A stretch of 28,425 nt of DNA, from NCBI GenBank assembly GCA_051003695.1, contig JBPCLB010000054.1, positions 1 to 28,425 of the forward strand, in the 5' to 3' direction. Of the stretch, positions 1 to 6,080 are shown in pieces. The number at the start of each line of letters is the position of its first letter. Position 1 is the first letter of the stretch. The notes under the pieces were generated by a model. That model did not search any database. It was not told the DNA's origin and was given only the letters and a program-made list of their open reading frames with translations. Made by a program: the position numbers and the translations under genes. The DNA comes from Gaiella sp051003695. Its GTDB lineage: Bacteria > Actinomycetota > Thermoleophilia > Gaiellales > Gaiellaceae.

Positions 1-165
1 CGCCGGCGTGAGCGAGCACGACCCGAAGTCGGGCTGCTTCGTGAGCTGCCCGAAGACGACCCCGGTCGGAGCCGAATCCGCGAGCTGGACGTCGTTCGCC
101 TGGTTCGGCCCGTTGTTGCGGACGAGCGCGGTGTACGTGAGTTCGTCCTTACCGAAGCTCGCCCG
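1..165 (-). pseudogene. DUF11-domain fragment, no visible start
   Basis: Reading the minus strand from 165 down to 1 gives 55 codons with the hallmark of a DUF11 repeat, a beta-sandwich domain of large bacterial surface proteins. It includes KDELTYTALVRNNGPNQAND, followed by a DSAPTGVVF segment and a Cys-containing strand (GSCSLTP), matching the family pattern of a TYT strand, NNGP and a T/S-P-G turn. The reading frame is closed by a TGA at 166-168 and contains no ATG, GTG or TTG before the window edge. The codons upstream of that stop (QTQAAS) could be the ruined N-terminal strand of the same domain. It is therefore a decayed gene, a gene broken by a frameshift or sequencing error, or the inner part of a protein whose 5' part was lost. 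The 3' part lies outside the window. The domain call is fairly secure; the pseudogene call is inference. Confidence 0.55.
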
Positions 166-359
166 TCAACTGGCCGCTTGCGTCTGATAGGTCGGACGGT
201 ATGACGCGATCGGGGGAGGGCAATCCCTGGTTCGAGGGACGAATGCGCATCCGAACATCACCCGAACAGTCCACCTGGAGTTTCGTCGAGCTATCGACGG
301 ACGAACGCCCAGCTCACCCCACCCGGGTGGCCAGGTCCATCCGGCGGGCGAGATCTAGT
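166..359. other. Intergenic gap between DUF11 fragment and GDPD gene
   Basis: No convincing gene is seen on either strand in these 194 bases. The only structure noted is a 12-bp perfect palindrome, CCACCCGGGTGG, at 319-330, 30 bp downstream of the GDPD stop codon. It lacks a T-tract, so it is a poor intrinsic terminator. Confidence 0.4.
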
Positions 360-1154
360 TCAGGTGCGTTCAACCCGACCCACGTCGAAGATCCGCGGGT
401 CGTTCGTGATCACACCGTCGACCCCTGCCGCGAGCACACGGTCGAGATCTGCAGGTTCGTCGACCGTCCAAGCGAGCACGGGAGTGCCGAGCGCATGCGC
501 GCGCTCGATCGCCGCGCGCGTCACGAGGCGGTGGTGGAGCATCAGCGCGCTCGCGCCCGCACGCCGGATCAGCCGCTCGACGCGATACGGCATCGACGCT
601 CGCAGCGACGAGAGCCCGAGTGCGACCACGGGCCACAATACGGGGCGGCGCGAGATGCCGGCTCGATCCTCCGGGTAGGTGAGCCCGATCCGCACGTCCG
701 GAGCGAGCCGCGCCAACTCACGCAGGCTGGTGAGATGGCAGGTCGACACCACCGTTCGGCGATCGAGCCCGTAACGGCGGAGCGCGCCGGCGAGCTCGTC
801 GAGCCGTTCGCGCAACTTGAGGTCGACGTGGAGGCCGACGCCCGGGGCTTCCTCCGCGAAGAATGCGAGCGCTTCGTCGAGCGTCGGGAGCTCCGGCGCG
901 GTCTCACGCAGCTCGGCGAGCGACCGGGAGCGAACAGAGCCTCGCGCTGCCCCGTGACTCACCTCGTCGAGGTTGTCGGAGTGGGCGAGCACGAGCGGCC
1001 CGCCTGGGAGATCGAGGACGTCGAACTCGATCAGGTCGACACCGAGCTCGACAGCTGCGCGGAACGAGCGGAGCGTGTTCTCGGGCGCGAGCGCCGCCGC
1101 GCCGCGATGCCCGATGCGCAACGGCCCGCCATCGGGGCGTTGGAGGTCGATCAC
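360..1154 (-). CDS. Glycerophosphodiester phosphodiesterase (GDPD family)
   Basis: The predicted 264-residue protein carries the GDPD TIM-barrel signature. Near the N-terminus HRGAAALAPENTL supplies the catalytic His-Arg and the metal-binding Glu. IEFDV supplies the next Glu/Asp pair, and AHSDNL corresponds to the family's second catalytic His. The C-terminal strand GVDGVITNDP is the usual barrel-closing motif. Members hydrolyse glycerophosphodiesters to glycerol 3-phosphate and an alcohol. There is no signal peptide, so it is probably cytoplasmic. The start is the GTG at 1152-1154: it overlaps the TGA of the upstream membrane-protein gene by 4 bp (GTGA) and begins 14 residues before the HRG motif. 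The frame stays open far upstream, but that stretch is arginine-rich shadow sequence of the neighbour. Exact substrate is unknown. Confidence 0.9.
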   Translation of the reverse strand: MIDLQRPDGGPLRIGHRGAAALAPENTLRSFRAAVELGVDLIEFDVLDLPGGPLVLAHSDNLDEVSHGAARGSVRSRSLAELRETAPELPTLDEALAFFAEEAPGVGLHVDLKLRERLDELAGALRRYGLDRRTVVSTCHLTSLRELARLAPDVRIGLTYPEDRAGISRRPVLWPVVALGLSSLRASMPYRVERLIRRAGASALMLHHRLVTRAAIERAHALGTPVLAWTVDEPADLDRVLAAGVDGVITNDPRIFDVGRVERT

Positions 1155-1882
1155 GAAGCTACCCCGCGACGTAGCCGGCCGAGCCAGAACCAGGCGAGCG
1201 CGGCGAGCAGCACGGCCTGGGCGACCGTGAACGCCGCGACGAGCTGCACGGTGTCCTCCCAGAACCGCTCGGGGTAGAGCCGCAAGAGCGTGTCGGTGCG
1301 GGAGAACTGCCACGAATCGCCTTCGAAGGCGAGCTCGTGGAAGCGAACGAAGAACTCGTCGAACCCGAGCAGGATCAGGGGGATACAGAGCAGGGCGATC
1401 CCGATCGTCGCCGACGCACCGAGCAGGAGCCCTCGAGCCACGAGTGCACGCGCCCTCGTGCGTGCGAGACCGAGCGCCAGCACGGCGATTGTGATCGCGA
1501 CGACGAGCTGGAAGGCAAGCACGACTCGAAGGAGCACGCGAACGTCGCGCATATGGGCAACCTCTCGCGATTCGAACGCCGTCGAGCCGTCCGGCAGGCT
1601 CGCTCGCTCGAGCAGCATCACCCCCGCCCCACCCGGACGGATCGACTCGAGACCGAGCAGCGCGAGCCGTTCGCGCTGGCCGCGCGTGAGCCCGTACCGG
1701 TCGTCGGGAAAGCCGGCCCGGTCGTATTCGAAGCGCACGAACCAGTCGTTTGCGAGCACGCGGAAACCGGTCACGACGAGCGCGGGCGGGGTCACGATCG
1801 CGACCGCGACGACCAAGGCGATCGCGAGACCGCGCCCCGCGGCCGAACCGGAACGATGCCGTGACGAGCGACGACGAGGCAC
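1151..1882 (-). CDS. 4-TM membrane protein of the DUF1461/TIGR01906 family (Lit-like)
   Basis: The 243-residue protein has four predicted membrane segments (about 19-40, 116-140, 150-172, 212-235). A large extracytoplasmic loop lies between the first two. The family's conserved blocks are visible: EVAHMRDVR (His110) before TM2 and FVRFHELAFEGDSW (His182) before TM4. This family includes Lit, the lipoprotein intramolecular transacylase of some Firmicutes, which moves an acyl chain from the diacylglycerol of a lipoprotein to its N-terminus and in which conserved histidines are important. Whether this actinobacterial homologue does the same is inference. The start is a GTG at 1880-1882, preceded by a basic N-terminus; no clear Shine-Dalgarno is seen. 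Its stop overlaps the GDPD start by 4 bp, so the two are probably translated together. Confidence 0.78.
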   Translation of the reverse strand: MPRRRSSRHRSGSAAGRGLAIALVVAVAIVTPPALVVTGFRVLANDWFVRFEYDRAGFPDDRYGLTRGQRERLALLGLESIRPGGAGVMLLERASLPDGSTAFESREVAHMRDVRVLLRVVLAFQLVVAITIAVLALGLARTRARALVARGLLLGASATIGIALLCIPLILLGFDEFFVRFHELAFEGDSWQFSRTDTLLRLYPERFWEDTVQLVAAFTVAQAVLLAALAWFWLGRLRRGVAS

Positions 1883-1903
1883 TGGGACGGACAGGTCTGG
1901 CCC

Positions 1904-2149
1904 CTACAGGCCGAAGAGGTCGCCGATCTGGCGCCACGTCGTCAGAGCGAGCACCGCGCACACCGCGACGAGCAGCACGAGAACGAGCCAGAAGCGGGCT
2001 CCCGCCCGACGTCGCCGGCGTCGGTGCTCGATCCGGGCGTGGCGACGCGCCCGCTCTTCCCAGTAGCGTCGCCTCACCGCCTCGTCGTCAACCGAGGAAT
2101 CGTCGTCCAGCTCCCGCTCGCGTACGTTCCCTACCACGAAGCGAAGCAT
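1904..2149 (-). CDS. Small single-pass membrane protein
   Basis: This 81-residue protein has an acidic N-terminal stretch (ELDDDSSVDDEAV, about 13-25). A strongly basic region follows (HRRRRRR around 42-48), then one hydrophobic segment (about 53-71) and a short tail ending in QIGDLFGL. The positive-inside pattern suggests a cytoplasmic N-terminus anchored to the membrane. I do not recognise a family. It ends 21 bp before the start of the Lit-like gene, so the three minus-strand genes (this one, Lit-like, GDPD) may form an operon. The ATG at 2147-2149 was chosen because the coding character begins there; the in-frame GTG four codons later is an alternative. No Shine-Dalgarno precedes it on the minus strand. 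The AGGAGG seen nearby at 2151-2156 belongs to the plus strand. Confidence 0.6.
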   Translation of the reverse strand: MLRFVVGNVRERELDDDSSVDDEAVRRRYWEERARRHARIEHRRRRRRAGARFWLVLVLLVAVCAVLALTTWRQIGDLFGL

Positions 2150-2185
2150 AGGAGGTTCAACGCGTCCGGAGGCTCCACGTCGAAC

Positions 2186-2216
2186 GTGACTCGAGCGGCT
2201 CGGTCGGAGATACTGT
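2186..2216 (+). promoter_or_regulatory. Candidate promoter of the 2223 gene (leaderless type)
   Basis: GTGACT at 2186-2191 and TACTGT at 2211-2216 are spaced 19 bp apart, and the -10-like hexamer ends 6 bp before the ATG at 2223. Transcription would therefore start at or next to the start codon. The GGAG at 2205-2208 sits 14 nt from the ATG, too far for a good Shine-Dalgarno. Confidence 0.4.
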
Positions 2217-2222
2217 GCGGCG

Positions 2223-2642
2223 ATGGTCGCGGGAAGACAGATCGAGTTGCGCGGTCTCGGTGACCGCCTCGGCCTCGTCGCGGGGCTCGTGCTCGCGGCA
2301 TCGGTCTTCGGCGGGTGGTACACCGGCTCCGGCGAAGGGGTCACGATCGCGGTGCTCGGCTGGAACACCGGAATCCTCGGCAAGCTCGTGCTCGCCGTCG
2401 GCGCTCTGGTCGTGCTTCTCGTGATCCTGCGGGAGTTCGGGATCGAGCCACCCGCCGCGCTGCCCGAGAGCATCGTCATCGTCGCGCTCGGGTCGATCGC
2501 CACGATCTTCGTGTTGATCCGCGTGATCTCGATCCCCGACGACTTTTTCTTCGCGGGTCGCGGAGTGGGTCTGTGGATCAGCCTCGTGGCCGCGATCGCG
2601 GTGATCGTCGCGGGCCTGTTGCAGGCGTCCGAGGAGCTGTAG
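2223..2642 (+). CDS. Uncharacterised four-helix membrane protein
   Basis: The 139-residue product is mostly hydrophobic, with four likely membrane segments (about 16-33, 48-70, 82-102, 117-134). A short outer loop after TM1 reads GGWYTGSGEG, followed by GWN. Tryptophan/tyrosine-glycine motifs between TM1 and TM2 recur in small four-helix membrane proteins of Actinobacteria that have no assigned function. I cannot name a family with confidence. It is the first of three closely spaced plus-strand genes (gaps of 16 and 13 bp), which may be one transcription unit. It is divergent from the small membrane-protein gene at 1904-2149 across a 73-bp region. The ATG at 2223 fits the -10-like TACTGT just upstream. 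Confidence 0.7.
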   Translation: MVAGRQIELRGLGDRLGLVAGLVLAASVFGGWYTGSGEGVTIAVLGWNTGILGKLVLAVGALVVLLVILREFGIEPPAALPESIVIVALGSIATIFVLIRVISIPDDFFFAGRGVGLWISLVAAIAVIVAGLLQASEEL

Positions 2643-2658
2643 CTTCTCTGCCGAGAGC

Positions 2659-3015
2659 GTGCCTTCCGCAACCGCGGAGCTCCCGTCACGAGGATTCCTC
2701 GCGTTGAGAGCGGTTGAAGACACCCGGCAGGAGTGGGCCGAAGGTCATCGTGCGTTCGTCCGACTGACGCGCGACCCGAGACACGAGCAACGACTCCATG
2801 TGCAGCTCGAAGCGGTCGGCGACGAGCTTCGGCGCCGTGTCGGTCAGACGTTCTCGCTCACCGAGCTCGTCGCGGCCTATGCGGACGCCGACCGGTGGAC
2901 GCGTGAGGCGGTCGAGCGGACTGCGCCCGCACCGGGCTGGCCACGCACGCTCGCCATCGTCGGCGACGCCGCCTTCCATCTCTACAGCCGCGGTGCGAGG
3001 GACTACGCGTTGTGA
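2659..3015 (+). CDS. Conserved-looking hypothetical protein, soluble
   Basis: The 118-residue protein has no signal peptide or membrane segment and looks alpha-helical. Its second half carries TFSLTELVAAYADADRW, then WPRTLAIVGDAAFHLY and an acidic-aromatic end (GARDYAL). These look like ordered, constrained sequence rather than random GC-rich coding. The start used is the GTG at 2659-2661, 16 bp after the preceding stop. An internal GTG at about codon 19 (VEDTRQEW) is possible and would drop a poorly structured N-terminus. It lies between two small membrane-protein genes on the same strand, which suggests a shared transcript and possibly a shared process. I do not recognise the family, and no function should be assigned. 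Confidence 0.65.
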   Translation: MPSATAELPSRGFLALRAVEDTRQEWAEGHRAFVRLTRDPRHEQRLHVQLEAVGDELRRRVGQTFSLTELVAAYADADRWTREAVERTAPAPGWPRTLAIVGDAAFHLYSRGARDYAL

Positions 3016-3028
3016 CCGCAACGGAGCG

Positions 3029-3244
3029 ATGCGCCGAATGAGCCGCCCCGAGGGCTTACACGGTCGCGATCGCGCGCGACGTCGGGCTCGAAGCTGGCCG
3101 CGCGCCGTCCTCGTCGTGCTCTGCGCGGCCGTCCTCCTCGCTGTGGGAGTCGCGGTGGGGATGGCGCTCGAGGATCGGCCTGTGCCAGGCGGCACACAGA
3201 CTCTCGTGCGAACCCTCGAGCCGCTCCCGCAACGAGCACCCTGA
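3029..3244 (+). CDS. Small single-pass membrane protein, 71 aa
   Basis: A very basic N-terminus (GRDRARRRARSWPR, about 12-25) is followed by one hydrophobic segment (about 26-46). A short outer tail, rich in Pro and Thr, ends the protein. The topology should be cytoplasmic N-terminus and external C-terminus. Two ATG codons are possible, at 3029 and 3038. The GGAG at 3023-3026 is 11 nt from the second, so the shorter 68-residue form is plausible. The gene begins 13 bp after the stop of the preceding hypothetical gene and ends 11 bp before the convergent DUF501 gene. No family recognised. Confidence 0.55.
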   Translation: MRRMSRPEGLHGRDRARRRARSWPRAVLVVLCAAVLLAVGVAVGMALEDRPVPGGTQTLVRTLEPLPQRAP

Positions 3245-3255
3245 CGCGCTGCTGC

Positions 3256-3795
3256 TCAGGGAGCCGGGCGTCCCCCGGCAAGAGCCTGCACCGCGCTCGC
3301 AGTCGATAGAGAGCAACACCGCCGGGGCCAGCGGTCCGGCAGCTCGCGCAACACACCCTCGCCGAGCAGATGACCAGGTTGCGCGAGCGCGTAGGCGACG
3401 TGCGCGTGCAGGCACTTGAGCTGCTCGAGGTTGCGAGAGCCACCGATTCCCGTCCCGAGCGATGAGCCGCCGTCCCGGCCGACCCGACCGTCGGCGAGGC
3501 GGCGCCTGAGCTCCACCTGCTGTTGCGTCGCGCGCCCGAGGGAGGACTGCAGTTGCGAATCACTCGCGAGCGCCGCGCTCCACCGCTCGACGCCGCCGCC
3601 AGCCTCGACTCGCGACACCGCGGCGACGAGATGCCGACACGTGAGGTAGTACGTGGTCGGGAACGGCTCGCCATCCGCGGCGTAGGGATCCTGCTCGGTC
3701 ACCGCCGGAGCCCCCCAGGGGCAACGAGCGGCGACCCGGCGGAACGCGCGCGGAACCCGACCGAGCTGCAGGGTCACGAGGTCGATGTCGTCCAC
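3256..3795 (-). CDS. DUF501 family protein
   Basis: The 179-residue protein shows the DUF501 core. An N-terminal RVPRAFRRVAARCPWGAPAV block is followed by DGEPFPTTYYLTCRHLVAAV, then a helical region. A Cys/His-containing stretch, QLKCLHAHVAYALA, follows a conserved GGSRNLEQ. Function is unknown in the family. In Actinobacteria this gene typically sits directly after ftsB/divIC, as here, and is often followed by an exopolyphosphatase gene. No exopolyphosphatase gene is present here: the next gene downstream is a convergent small membrane protein. The start is the GTG at 3793-3795. A TAGGAT hexamer lies 6 nt upstream at 3802-3807, so this gene may have its own leaderless promoter as well as read-through from ftsB. 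Confidence 0.88.
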   Translation of the reverse strand: MDDIDLVTLQLGRVPRAFRRVAARCPWGAPAVTEQDPYAADGEPFPTTYYLTCRHLVAAVSRVEAGGGVERWSAALASDSQLQSSLGRATQQQVELRRRLADGRVGRDGGSSLGTGIGGSRNLEQLKCLHAHVAYALAQPGHLLGEGVLRELPDRWPRRCCSLSTASAVQALAGGRPAP

Positions 3796-3801
3796 ACCCC
3801 A

Positions 3802-3807
3802 ATCCTA
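3802..3807 (-). promoter_or_regulatory. Candidate -10 hexamer before DUF501 gene
   Basis: On the minus strand TAGGAT ends 6 nt before the GTG start. No clear -35 is seen. It fits the recurrent TANNNT-near-start pattern of this window and would give a leaderless transcript. Confidence 0.3.
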
Positions 3808-3853
3808 GGAAGGGCGCCGTCGGCCCGACGCGGCTTCCACGTGCCGCCGGTCC

Positions 3854-4234
3854 TCAGCGATCGTCGGCCCGATGCTCACGTCGCCACTGTGGGATGCCCT
3901 TGACGATGAAGAGCTGCTCGCCCGGCCTGACGAAGCCGATTCCACGGGCGTCTCGCGCGAGCGTCTCGAGGCTGGTCACGCGCTCGAGGCGGCGCGTGAC
4001 ACGGGCACGCTCGAGGCGTAGCGCGACGACCTCGTCCGTGCGTGCTTCGAGCGCGCTCCGTGTCTCGACATAGCTCGACAGAGGCCGGTAGTAGAGGAAG
4101 CCGACCACGACGACGACCAGGATCGGAAGCAGCCACCTCGGGCGGCTCCACCGCCACCTGCTCGTTCCCGACCGTGCTCGGATCGCCGCCACCGTGACCT
4201 GGTTCGGCGCTACCGATGCGCCCCCTTCCGCCAC
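3854..4234 (-). CDS. ftsB: Septum formation initiator, FtsB/DivIC family
   Basis: The 126-residue protein has the standard plan: a cytoplasmic basic N-terminus (about 1-33), one membrane helix (about 34-49), a short coiled coil (about 56-88) and the conserved DivIC tail. In that tail LETLARDARGIGFVRPGEQL (89-108) corresponds to the family's ...LARerlG.vrPGE motif. These proteins act in the divisome with FtsL/FtsQ and help trigger septal peptidoglycan synthesis. The gene lies 10 bp downstream of pyk and is followed by DUF501. In most Actinobacteria eno directly precedes ftsB, so pyk and the repeat region appear to have been placed between them. The start is the GTG at 4232-4234; a shorter start inside the basic region cannot be excluded. 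Confidence 0.88.
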   Translation of the reverse strand: MAEGGASVAPNQVTVAAIRARSGTSRWRWSRPRWLLPILVVVVVGFLYYRPLSSYVETRSALEARTDEVVALRLERARVTRRLERVTSLETLARDARGIGFVRPGEQLFIVKGIPQWRREHRADDR

Positions 4235-4244
4235 GGCCTCGGCC

Positions 4245-5660
4245 CTACGCCACCTCGACCTTGATCAGGTTGGTCGAGCCGGGGATATTGACGGCTGTAC
4301 CGGCAGTGATCACGACGCGATCGCCTGGCTCGACGATGCGGGCGTCGCGCGCGGCTCCGATCGACACGGACCACAGATCCTCGACGTTCTCGGTCTCGGG
4401 GATGTGCAGCGGCGTCACGCCCCACTCGAGCGCCATGTGCCGGAGCGAATCCACGTTGTGCGTCAGCGCGACGATCGAGCGCCGTGGTCGCAGGCGCGCG
4501 ACGGCCGAGGCGGTGCGACCCGTAAAGGTGGGCACCAGAATCGCGCTCGCCGACAGCGCCTCGGCGATGTCGCACGCCGCGTTCGACATCGCCTGACCGA
4601 TCGTCGGCTCGTCGCTCGCCTCGGGGATCTCGTGCCGGTAGCCCAGGCTTGGCTCGACCGCGTGCGCGATCCGGTCCATGAACGCGACCGACTCGAGCGG
4701 GTACTCCCCGACTGCGGTCTCGCCCGAGAGCATGATCGCGGAGGTTCCGTCGAGGATCGCGTTCGCGACGTCCGAAGCCTCTGCGCGCGTCGGCTCGGGC
4801 GAGTGGATCATCGACTCGAGCATCTGCGTCGCCGTGATCACCGGCTTGCCCCGCTCGAGCGAACGCATGATGATGCGCTTCTGGAGCAGAGGCACGTCGG
4901 TTGCCCCGATCTCGACGCCGAGGTCTCCACGCGCGACCATCACGGCGTCCGCCGCGGCGAGGATGGGGTCGAGCGACGCGATCGCCTCCGCCTTCTCGAT
5001 CTTCGCGATCACGTACGCATGTGAGCCGCGCGCCTCGATCAGCGTCCTCAGCGCGAGCACGTCGGACGAGGAGCGAACGAACGAGAGCGCGACGAAATCG
5101 ACTCCGAGCTCCATCGCGAACTCGAGGTCGTCGAGATCCTTTCGCGTGAGCGAAGGGATCGGGAGGGGCACGCCGGGCAGATTGACGCCCTTATGGGAGG
5201 AAACCACCCCACCGACGACGACCTCGCACCGCGCCCGCCCGCGCTCGACGGCCTCGACGCGAAGCCGAACGTGACCGTCGTCGATCAAGACCTCGTTCCC
5301 CGGCTGGAGTACCGACCCGAGCACGGCGGGGCTGATCGGGAGGTCGCCGTCGCGGGCTCCATCCTCTCCCGCGATCACGACCGACCCGCCTCGCTCGAGC
5401 TTCATGGGGCCGTCGAGCTCCCCGACCCGGAGCTTTGGCCCCTGGAGATCCGCGATCAGCGCAAGCGGGTGCCCGCAATTGCCCTCCGCCTCGCGTAGGA
5501 GACGTGCCCGTTCAGCGTGATCCGCGTGCGTCCCGTGGGACATGTTCAGACGCGCTCCGTCCATCCCCGCGGCGATCAGCGCCTCGATCGTCTCGGACGT
5601 CGAGGAGGCGGGACCGATCGTCGCGACGATCTTCGTGCGCCGGATCTTCACGCGCTTCAC
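4245..5660 (-). CDS. pyk: Pyruvate kinase
   Basis: The 471-residue protein converts phosphoenolpyruvate and ADP to pyruvate and ATP. It has the barrel motifs RRTKIVATIGPAS (7-19), RLNMSHG (37-43), LIADLQGPKLRVG (68-80), and AKIEKAE with the catalytic Lys220 and metal-binding Glu222. VARGDLGVE follows with Asp246, then TATQMLESM with Thr278 and MLSGETAVGEYP (310-321). The lid domain lies around 80-165 and the C-terminal allosteric domain from about 345 on. Length is normal. The outer start is a GTG at 5658-5660. The GTG three codons later (5649-5651) is an attractive alternative, because the -10-like TAGTGT at 5659-5664 would place the transcript start right there and the protein would begin close to the family's usual N-terminus. 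A 26-bp perfect palindrome sits immediately upstream. ftsB follows after 10 bp. Confidence 0.97.
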   Translation of the reverse strand: MKRVKIRRTKIVATIGPASSTSETIEALIAAGMDGARLNMSHGTHADHAERARLLREAEGNCGHPLALIADLQGPKLRVGELDGPMKLERGGSVVIAGEDGARDGDLPISPAVLGSVLQPGNEVLIDDGHVRLRVEAVERGRARCEVVVGGVVSSHKGVNLPGVPLPIPSLTRKDLDDLEFAMELGVDFVALSFVRSSSDVLALRTLIEARGSHAYVIAKIEKAEAIASLDPILAAADAVMVARGDLGVEIGATDVPLLQKRIIMRSLERGKPVITATQMLESMIHSPEPTRAEASDVANAILDGTSAIMLSGETAVGEYPLESVAFMDRIAHAVEPSLGYRHEIPEASDEPTIGQAMSNAACDIAEALSASAILVPTFTGRTASAVARLRPRRSIVALTHNVDSLRHMALEWGVTPLHIPETENVEDLWSVSIGAARDARIVEPGDRVVITAGTAVNIPGSTNLIKVEVA

Positions 5661-5664
5661 ACTA
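5659..5664 (-). promoter_or_regulatory. pyk: Candidate -10 hexamer for pyk
   Basis: TAGTGT on the minus strand ends 7 nt before the second in-frame GTG (5649-5651) and overlaps the first. There is no recognisable -35 at the matching distance, where the palindrome lies instead. This would fit a regulated, leaderless promoter. Confidence 0.35.
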
Positions 5665-5667
5665 CCG

Positions 5668-5693
5668 AGGCGCCTGGCGTGCGCCAGGCGCCT
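5668..5693. repeat. 26-bp perfect palindrome upstream of pyk
   Basis: The arms AGGCGCCTGGCG and CGCCAGGCGCCT are exact reverse complements around a TG centre. Each outer arm contains the self-complementary octamer AGGCGCCT. The decamer AGGCGCCTGG also occurs twice in direct orientation, at 5668 and 5686. The palindrome ends 7 bp before the outer pyk GTG and overlaps the region where the -10 to -35 spacer would be. It may be an operator for a dimeric regulator, a 5'-leader hairpin, or a copy of a dispersed palindromic repeat. Confidence 0.75.
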
Positions 5694-5787
5694 GGATTCG
5701 CGGGTGGCCTCGGATCGAGAACGCCGCTGATCATCCGGCGCTCATCGACACGATCGCCCGATTGGTGTAAGCGGCGAGCGGGACATT

Positions 5788-5808
5788 CCTGTGTTGAATC
5801 AACACAGG
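5788..5808. repeat. Hairpin closing repeat unit 3
   Basis: Arms CCTGTGTTG and CAACACAGG form a 9-bp perfect stem around a 3-nt loop. The element sits about a dozen bases beyond the diverged eno-tail copy (5821-5889). It has no T-tract on either strand. It is a close relative of the hairpin at 5973-5995. Confidence 0.75.
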
Positions 5809-5820
5809 TCTCAGCGTGTG

Positions 5821-5889
5821 CCGGAATGACGACCAGCCGGGGAGGACCACTTCGTCGCTCAGCTGCTCCTCGGTGCGCAGGTGCCGGTT
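5821..5889 (-). pseudogene. Diverged copy of the eno 3' end (copy 3)
   Basis: Minus-strand codons give LRTEEQLSDEVVLPGW, aligning without gaps to the enolase C-terminus LRIEEELGDEAVFPGW at 6227-6310. By my count about 54 of 69 bases match. The mismatches fall almost evenly on all three codon positions, which argues against selection on a protein. The frame runs on past the enolase stop position without ending. It is the older-looking of two eno-tail copies between eno and pyk. Confidence 0.65.
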
Positions 5890-5972
5890 CCGCGTGAGAA
5901 CCAATGGTTCGCCCGGAGCCCCTCCTGTACGAATCACGGTCGCGATTAGATCCTTGCGTCCACGATGAGAAA

Positions 5973-5995
5973 GCTTGTGTTGAAACAACACAAGC
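5973..5995. repeat. Hairpin closing repeat unit 2; possible terminator
   Basis: Arms GCTTGTGTTG and CAACACAAGC form a 10-bp perfect stem with a 3-nt loop. On the minus strand it is followed by TTTCTC, so it may act as a weak intrinsic terminator for transcripts coming from eno. Compared with the hairpin at 5788-5808, one C-G pair has become T-A on both arms, a compensatory change. Confidence 0.75.
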
Positions 5996-6002
5996 GTCAG
6001 TT

Positions 6003-6080
6003 GCCGCGCGCGGAAGCGCCGACCGGCCCGGAAAACACCGCCGCGTCGCCCAACTCCTCCTCGATCCGCAGGAGCTGGTT
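6003..6080 (-). pseudogene. Near-copy of the eno 3' end with +1 frameshift (copy 2)
   Basis: The 78 bases match the 77 bases at 6234-6310 inside eno with five or six substitutions and one inserted base. Translation gives NQLLRIEEELGDAAVF, exactly like the enolase tail apart from one residue, then the extra T shifts the frame to SGPVGASARGN and a stop. Homology starts sharply at AACCAGCTCC and stops sharply before the real eno stop codon. An ATG at about 6095 could start a 33-residue ORF, but the frameshift and lack of an independent function make a duplicated fragment more likely. Confidence 0.75.

Larger units (their letters stand above)
5788..5940 (-). repeat. Direct repeat unit 3 (GTGATTCGT block, eno tail, hairpin)
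   Basis: In minus orientation this unit begins with CCGTGATTCGTA (reverse complement at 5928-5939), continues through a variable 40-base stretch with CTCACGCGGAACC, then the eno-tail copy, and ends with the hairpin. Unit 2 (5973-6133) has the same parts in the same order at nearly the same spacing. The offset between the two units is about 190 bp. Confidence 0.6.

Noticed and set aside
319..330. 12-bp palindrome CCACCCGGGTGG as a terminator of the GDPD transcript
   Set aside because: No room for a loop without reducing the stem to 4 bp, and no T-tract.
201..1277. 358-codon open frame on the plus strand opposite the GDPD gene
   Set aside because: Arg/Glu/His-rich shadow of a high-GC gene; the minus strand carries clear GDPD motifs.
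1155..1961. N-terminal extension of the GDPD frame upstream of 1154
   Set aside because: The extension is arginine-rich and lies within the Lit-like gene in another frame; the GTGA overlap marks the real start.
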